A stretch of 64,000 bases of DNA from CAWIVH01 sp963839475 (GTDB lineage: Bacteria > Acidobacteriota > UBA6911): contig CAWIVH010000021.1 of NCBI GenBank assembly GCA_963839475.1, positions 496,001 through 560,000 on the forward strand, read 5' to 3'. The position numbers and the translations under genes are program-made. Positions 61,001-64,000 of the stretch are shown piece after piece; the first letter of the stretch is position 1; every line of letters starts with the position of its first letter. Under the pieces are notes generated by a model that worked only from the letters and a program-made list of their open reading frames with translations, was not told the origin of the DNA and ran no database searches.

Positions 61001-61305
61001 GGATAGCGTGCTCGATTTATTGCAGATTATGCATTTTTTGACTATCAATATCTCATTATCGAACCATCTTTTACATACTATTTGTTATATAATTGCCTTT
61101 TGCATATGTCTTTATGACATAAATGCAAAATTCTACTGACATCCAATCTACAGGGACTAATTTCTTTGTCAGACTTCCCGATAGGCAATTTGACTGTATT
61201 CAATTAACAGACATAAGCTATTGATTTATATGCATTTATATTTGATTCAGAGGGTCAGAAATGGGTACATCAGATAGTATGGGGAATCAACTTCTGGAAA
61301 CCGAC
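61001..61305. other. AT-rich intergenic region upstream of glnB
   Basis: This 300-base stretch is visibly richer in A/T than its surroundings. It contains the long inverted repeat at 61098-61130 and many T/A runs. A 28-codon frame at 61261-61347 (plus strand, MGTSDSMGNQ...) overlaps the end of the kinase gene and has only a weak AGAGGGT site, so I do not call it. Upstream activator binding for the gln operon is possible. Confidence 0.5.
61098..61130. repeat. Imperfect inverted repeat in the AT-rich region
   Basis: TTTTGCATATGTC (61098-61110) and GACATAAATGCAAAA (61116-61130) pair with a two-base bulge around the loop TTTAT. It lies about 100 bases upstream of the glnB promoter. It could be a regulator site or the terminator hairpin of an unseen small RNA; the flanking T-rich sequence allows either. 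Confidence 0.55.
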
Positions 61306-62640
61306 CTATCGGGATTTGGGATAGGCGCTTTGAATGAGGTTTCGATGTGAAATGGGCAGATATGCCATTATGGCAACACAGATTAAGACAATCCCCGGGG
61401 GCCATTTGTCGATCAGGAGGAAAGGCGACAAGGACCAGAGGATGTCAAGAATGAACAGAAAAGCGAAAAGCCTGTGGAATTTGGCTCGGGTCTGGGGATG
61501 ATCGAAGCCTATCGCGGCCAAAAGATACATCCTGATGGCGATGCCGCTCCATGCACTGAACAGCACTCCTGCGCTGACCCAGCGCAGGACCGCGCTGCCG
61601 GCTCGACCGGGCACTCCTGCGGCCCGGCATATTTTGAGGCAAACGTCATAAAAATGATAAAGGGCGACTGAATAAATGGAGAGATACATGGCCTGCAGCA
61701 GGATCAGCGAAGCTCGGGCCATCTGCCTCGGAATCGGGGTTTCCGCTGGCTGCACAGCAGAGGCGCACAGAGTCTCACTGTCAGGTGCACCGGGTGCACG
61801 CAGCAGTTTTTCAAGCTCCGCCTGAAGGATGGAAGCGCCCTGGTACCTCTCCTCGCGCTTTTTCTGCAAGCACTTGGCGATGACAGCTGCGAGGGCTGGA
61901 GATACCCCCGGGATGGAGCCCGATTCCGCAAAAGGATCCAGTGAGACGATCCTCCCAATCGTGGAGGCATGACTCCGGCCAAGAAAGGGATTGGTGCCCG
62001 TTGCCATCTCGTAGAGCACAATCCCGAGGGAAAAAATATCGGAGCGGCCATCGAGATCACCGCCCCCTATCTGTTCGGGAGACATATATCGAATGGTCCC
62101 GACAATCATTCCGGCTTCTGTGGCAAAACTGACCTCCTCCACGACGGAACCTTCGGGGTTGATAAATTCAGCTCCGGCCCGTTTCGCGAGGCCGAAGTCG
62201 AGGATTTTCGCGGTCCCTCCCGAGGTCAGAATGATGTTATTGGGCTTGATGTCGCGGTGAAGGATTCCTCTTTGATGCGCATAGGCCAGACCCGCTGATA
62301 ACTGGATGCCGACTTCAAGGATCATTTTCTCTGCCAGAGGCCCCGATGCGATCCACTGATCGAGAGTTTTTCCCTCCACAAATTCACAGACCAGAAAAGG
62401 GACTCCGTTATCTTCATCGAAGTCGTATACGGCGACAATGGAAGGGTGATTGAGAATTGCCGCCGCTCTGGCCTCCCGGCGAAATCTTGCATAGCTGTCT
62501 CCCGCCGAGACCCGGCTTTCTGAAAGGAGCTTGATGGCCACCGGCTTTCCCAAGCGAGGATCCAGAGCGCGATAGACGATTCCCATCCCGCCTTTACCCA
62601 ATTCGCCTGTGACCTGGTAGCGGCCGATCCTTTCCGGCAT
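61306..62640 (-). CDS. Membrane-anchored Ser/Thr protein kinase
   Basis: A 444-residue Hanks-type kinase. GELGKGGMGIVYRALD is the P-loop, VAIKLL holds the ATP Lys, HRDIKPNNIIL the catalytic loop, ILDFGLAK the DFG motif, GTIRYMSPEQ the activation segment end and GRSDIFSLGIVLYEMATGTNPF follows. The C-terminal 140 residues hold about four hydrophobic helices (RASLILLQAMYLSIYSVALYHFY, SAVLRWVSAGVLFSAW, FAFLFILDILWSLSPFLLI, GIVLICVAIMAYLPI) and no PASTA domain. Sensor input and target are unknown. The ATG at 62640 follows the aldo/keto reductase stop by 13 bases. Confidence 0.92.
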   Translation of the reverse strand: MPERIGRYQVTGELGKGGMGIVYRALDPRLGKPVAIKLLSESRVSAGDSYARFRREARAAAILNHPSIVAVYDFDEDNGVPFLVCEFVEGKTLDQWIASGPLAEKMILEVGIQLSAGLAYAHQRGILHRDIKPNNIILTSGGTAKILDFGLAKRAGAEFINPEGSVVEEVSFATEAGMIVGTIRYMSPEQIGGGDLDGRSDIFSLGIVLYEMATGTNPFLGRSHASTIGRIVSLDPFAESGSIPGVSPALAAVIAKCLQKKREERYQGASILQAELEKLLRAPGAPDSETLCASAVQPAETPIPRQMARASLILLQAMYLSIYSVALYHFYDVCLKICRAAGVPGRAGSAVLRWVSAGVLFSAWSGIAIRMYLLAAIGFDHPQTRAKFHRLFAFLFILDILWSLSPFLLIDKWPPGIVLICVAIMAYLPISHRNLIQSAYPKSR

Positions 62641-62653
62641 AGTCAAATCCAGC

Positions 62654-63622
62654 CTAATCGTAAAAGTTGTGGGGCCATGCATGAGATCTCAGCGCCTGAA
62701 GATCGGCAAGGGGCAGTGGGCGCCCATCCGCAACCCGGCAGTTCTGTGAAACGTGCTCCACTTTTCTCATGCCTACAATGACAGTACTGACATCACTGCT
62801 CGAAAGGCAGAAACGTAGGGCTGCCTCAGTCAAGCTGCTGACGCCGTCGTGAAGAAGGAACCTGAGCCGGTCGACGTGCTCTTCGACGAGTTTCTTCCGA
62901 TTTCCCCTAAAATAATCGTTTCGCCAGTCGCCTTCGGGAAAAACACTGGCAGTGGTTATATTTCCGGTAAGCGCTCCTTCATCCAACGGGACCCTGGCAA
63001 TGATCCCTATGTCATTCTTGCGGCAGTACGGAAAAAGCACATTTTCGGGAGCCTGTTCGAAAATATTGTAGATCACCTGGAAGGAATCGATGAGGCCGCT
63101 TTCGGCAGCGGCAAGCCCATTCTCCGGCTGGTAGTCGTTAATGGAGATGCCGAAGTGACGCACTTTGCCCTCGGATTTTAGCTTGGTGACCGCCTCTTTC
63201 CACTCGGTCTTTTGCGCCCAGCGGTCATTCCAGACATGAAATTGCTGCAAGTCAATGCATTCCAAACCGAGGTTCTTGAGGCTGGTTTCGGTCGACTCGA
63301 TGATGTGCCTGGCCGGAAACACTTCTTCCAGAGCCGCCTCGTCGGGGGCCGGCCAGATCATATTGCCGGGAGGAATTTTAGTCGCCACGTAAATGCGGTC
63401 CTGTCTTTCTTTCAGAAACTTCCGGATGACGCACTCGCTGTGACCGTCGCCGTAGGCGAGGGCGGTATCAATGAAATTCACACCGTGCTCCGCCGCTTCG
63501 TGCAATGCGCGGAGCGAGATTTCATCTTTGGCCCCTATCCATTGAGTAGCCCCGATGCCCCAGGCGCCGAAGCCGATTTCCGATACCTGCATTCCAGTGC
63601 GTCCCAACCGCCGATATTTCAT
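62654..63622 (-). CDS. Aldo/keto reductase
   Basis: A 322-residue aldo/keto reductase. MKYRRLGRTGMQVSEIGFGAWGIG opens the barrel, NFIDTALAYGDGHSE gives Asp52 and Tyr57 of the catalytic tetrad, YVATKIPP the Lys and LQQFHVWND the His region. The C-terminal NADPH site contains TVIVGMRKVEHV. Similar proteins reduce sugars or small aldehydes and are often general-stress genes; no specific substrate is clear. It is transcribed ahead of the kinase gene. Confidence 0.9.
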   Translation of the reverse strand: MKYRRLGRTGMQVSEIGFGAWGIGATQWIGAKDEISLRALHEAAEHGVNFIDTALAYGDGHSECVIRKFLKERQDRIYVATKIPPGNMIWPAPDEAALEEVFPARHIIESTETSLKNLGLECIDLQQFHVWNDRWAQKTEWKEAVTKLKSEGKVRHFGISINDYQPENGLAAAESGLIDSFQVIYNIFEQAPENVLFPYCRKNDIGIIARVPLDEGALTGNITTASVFPEGDWRNDYFRGNRKKLVEEHVDRLRFLLHDGVSSLTEAALRFCLSSSDVSTVIVGMRKVEHVSQNCRVADGRPLPLADLQALRSHAWPHNFYD

Positions 63623-63661
63623 GCCTTTTCCCCCAGATCTCCCAGACTAAGCCAAACCTGA

Positions 63662-63800
63662 TTGCCATCCCCGGCGCATTGCCGTTAAAGGCGATATTAC
63701 ATCAGGCATTGCCACCGCCACAAATTCCAGTGCGAATAAATCATCGGTATTGCCGCCGCCATAATCGCCCCCGGCCAAATCATCGTTTCTCAACCCTGGT
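63662..63800 (-). repeat. Degenerate direct repeat in the right-hand intergenic region
   Basis: Two units beginning ATTGCC-RCC-GCC and ending AAATCATCG (about 63703-63743 and 63750-63787) are related. The minus strand is open across them (reading DDLAGGDYGGGNTDDLF), but has no start or ribosome site. It may be a remnant of a coding gene or a genome-wide intergenic repeat. Confidence 0.35.
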
Positions 63801-63897
63801 TGAAGCCATTGCCATGGCTGTGCTACCGTAGGCGAGGCTGAAACAGTAGAAAGAAATCGTCGAGGATTCGTGCAGTTTTGAAGGAAGTGTAATCCCT

Positions 63898-64000
63898 ATG
63901 GCCAAAACCACGAAAGCCGCAATGCAAAGGGTATTGCTGATAATCCCGGCATTCCTCGTAATGTCCGTGCCCTCCGGCGCACAAGATCAGTCCTTCCGTC
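63898..64000 (+). CDS. Secreted protein, N-terminus only, cut by window edge
   Basis: An ATG at 63898, with AAGGAAG about 10 bases upstream, opens a frame that is uninterrupted to the end of the window. The first 34 residues have a basic start (MAKTTKAAMQR), a hydrophobic core (VLLIIPAFLVMSV) and a likely cleavage site after PSGAQ, a classic Sec signal peptide. Nothing of the mature protein is visible, so no function can be given. A second in-frame ATG lies at 63922. Confidence 0.6.
   Translation, partial: MAKTTKAAMQRVLLIIPAFLVMSVPSGAQDQSFR

Noticed and set aside
60910..61140. Sigma54 promoter for the gln operon
   Set aside because: No GG-N10-GC element in proper context; a complete sigma70-type promoter is present instead.
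1..64000. CRISPR array, insertion sequence, prophage or defence island
   Set aside because: No spaced direct repeats, transposase, integrase, phage or known defence gene was seen; all regions are housekeeping-like.

Overview
This window reads as a chromosomal segment of a Gram-negative, diderm, probably heterotrophic bacterium. Lol- and Mla-type envelope transport, BamD-like and lytic-transglycosylase proteins, the HspR-type heat-shock operon, a full PII/GlnD/GlnE cascade and several exported proteins of the kind I associate with Acidobacteriota make that phylum (or a close relative) the best guess. No rRNA marker is present, so the assignment is an inference. Composition is uniform and moderately GC-rich, apart from one AT-rich intergenic stretch near 61.0-61.3 kb. 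I see no insertion sequence, prophage, CRISPR array or convincing tRNA.

Layout. 1-13.5 kb (minus strand): TPR protein, PfkB kinase, MTA phosphorylase, methylmalonyl-CoA epimerase and MeaB, threonine aldolase, HemW, an isochorismatase-fold protein without its usual cysteine, a second PfkB kinase, RadC, FabG, a frameshifted isocitrate/isopropylmalate dehydrogenase and a GAF-GGDEF protein. 13.5-23.5 kb: a small membrane operon, then plus-strand pilT, recX, alaS (frameshifted near its end), a lytic transglycosylase, an AMIN amidase, an exported protein and a Crp/Fnr regulator. 23.5-35.4 kb (minus): ftsY, birA, valS, a response regulator, a BamD-like lipoprotein, rpe (frameshifted), rsmB, fmt, def, aroC. 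35.5-39.0 kb (plus): mlaE-mlaF-mlaD and a CDP-alcohol phosphotransferase. 39.0-43.9 kb (minus): lolA, a small membrane protein, lolD, an FtsX-type permease, an outer-membrane-type lipoprotein and a VTT/DedA protein. 44.1-46.8 kb (plus): a RodZ-like gene and two unknowns. 46.8-51.2 kb (minus): dnaK-dnaJ-hspR plus an exported protein. 51.3-52.0 kb: an exported unknown. 52.0-60.9 kb (minus): glnB-glnA-glnD-glnE-glnA. 61.3-63.6 kb (minus): a membrane Ser/Thr kinase and an aldo/keto reductase. A secreted protein begins at the right edge.

The clearest functional units are the nitrogen-assimilation operon, in which glutamine synthetases of both alpha and beta type sit with all three PII-cascade regulators; a lipoprotein/lipid trafficking neighbourhood (Mla, Lol and a phospholipid head-group enzyme); and the heat-shock operon with its own HspR.

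Three single-base frameshifts, one of them in essential alaS, suggest sequencing errors rather than decay. Several genes carry a good sigma70-type promoter whose expected start falls on or next to the AUG and lack a Shine-Dalgarno site, which suggests leaderless transcripts. I found no clear new defence or mobile system; the most novel-looking items are the putative Lol operon with an unconventional lipoprotein, the Cys-to-Ser hydrolase, the duplicated DUF4124-like motif around a transglycosylase, and the repeat tail of the MCE protein.
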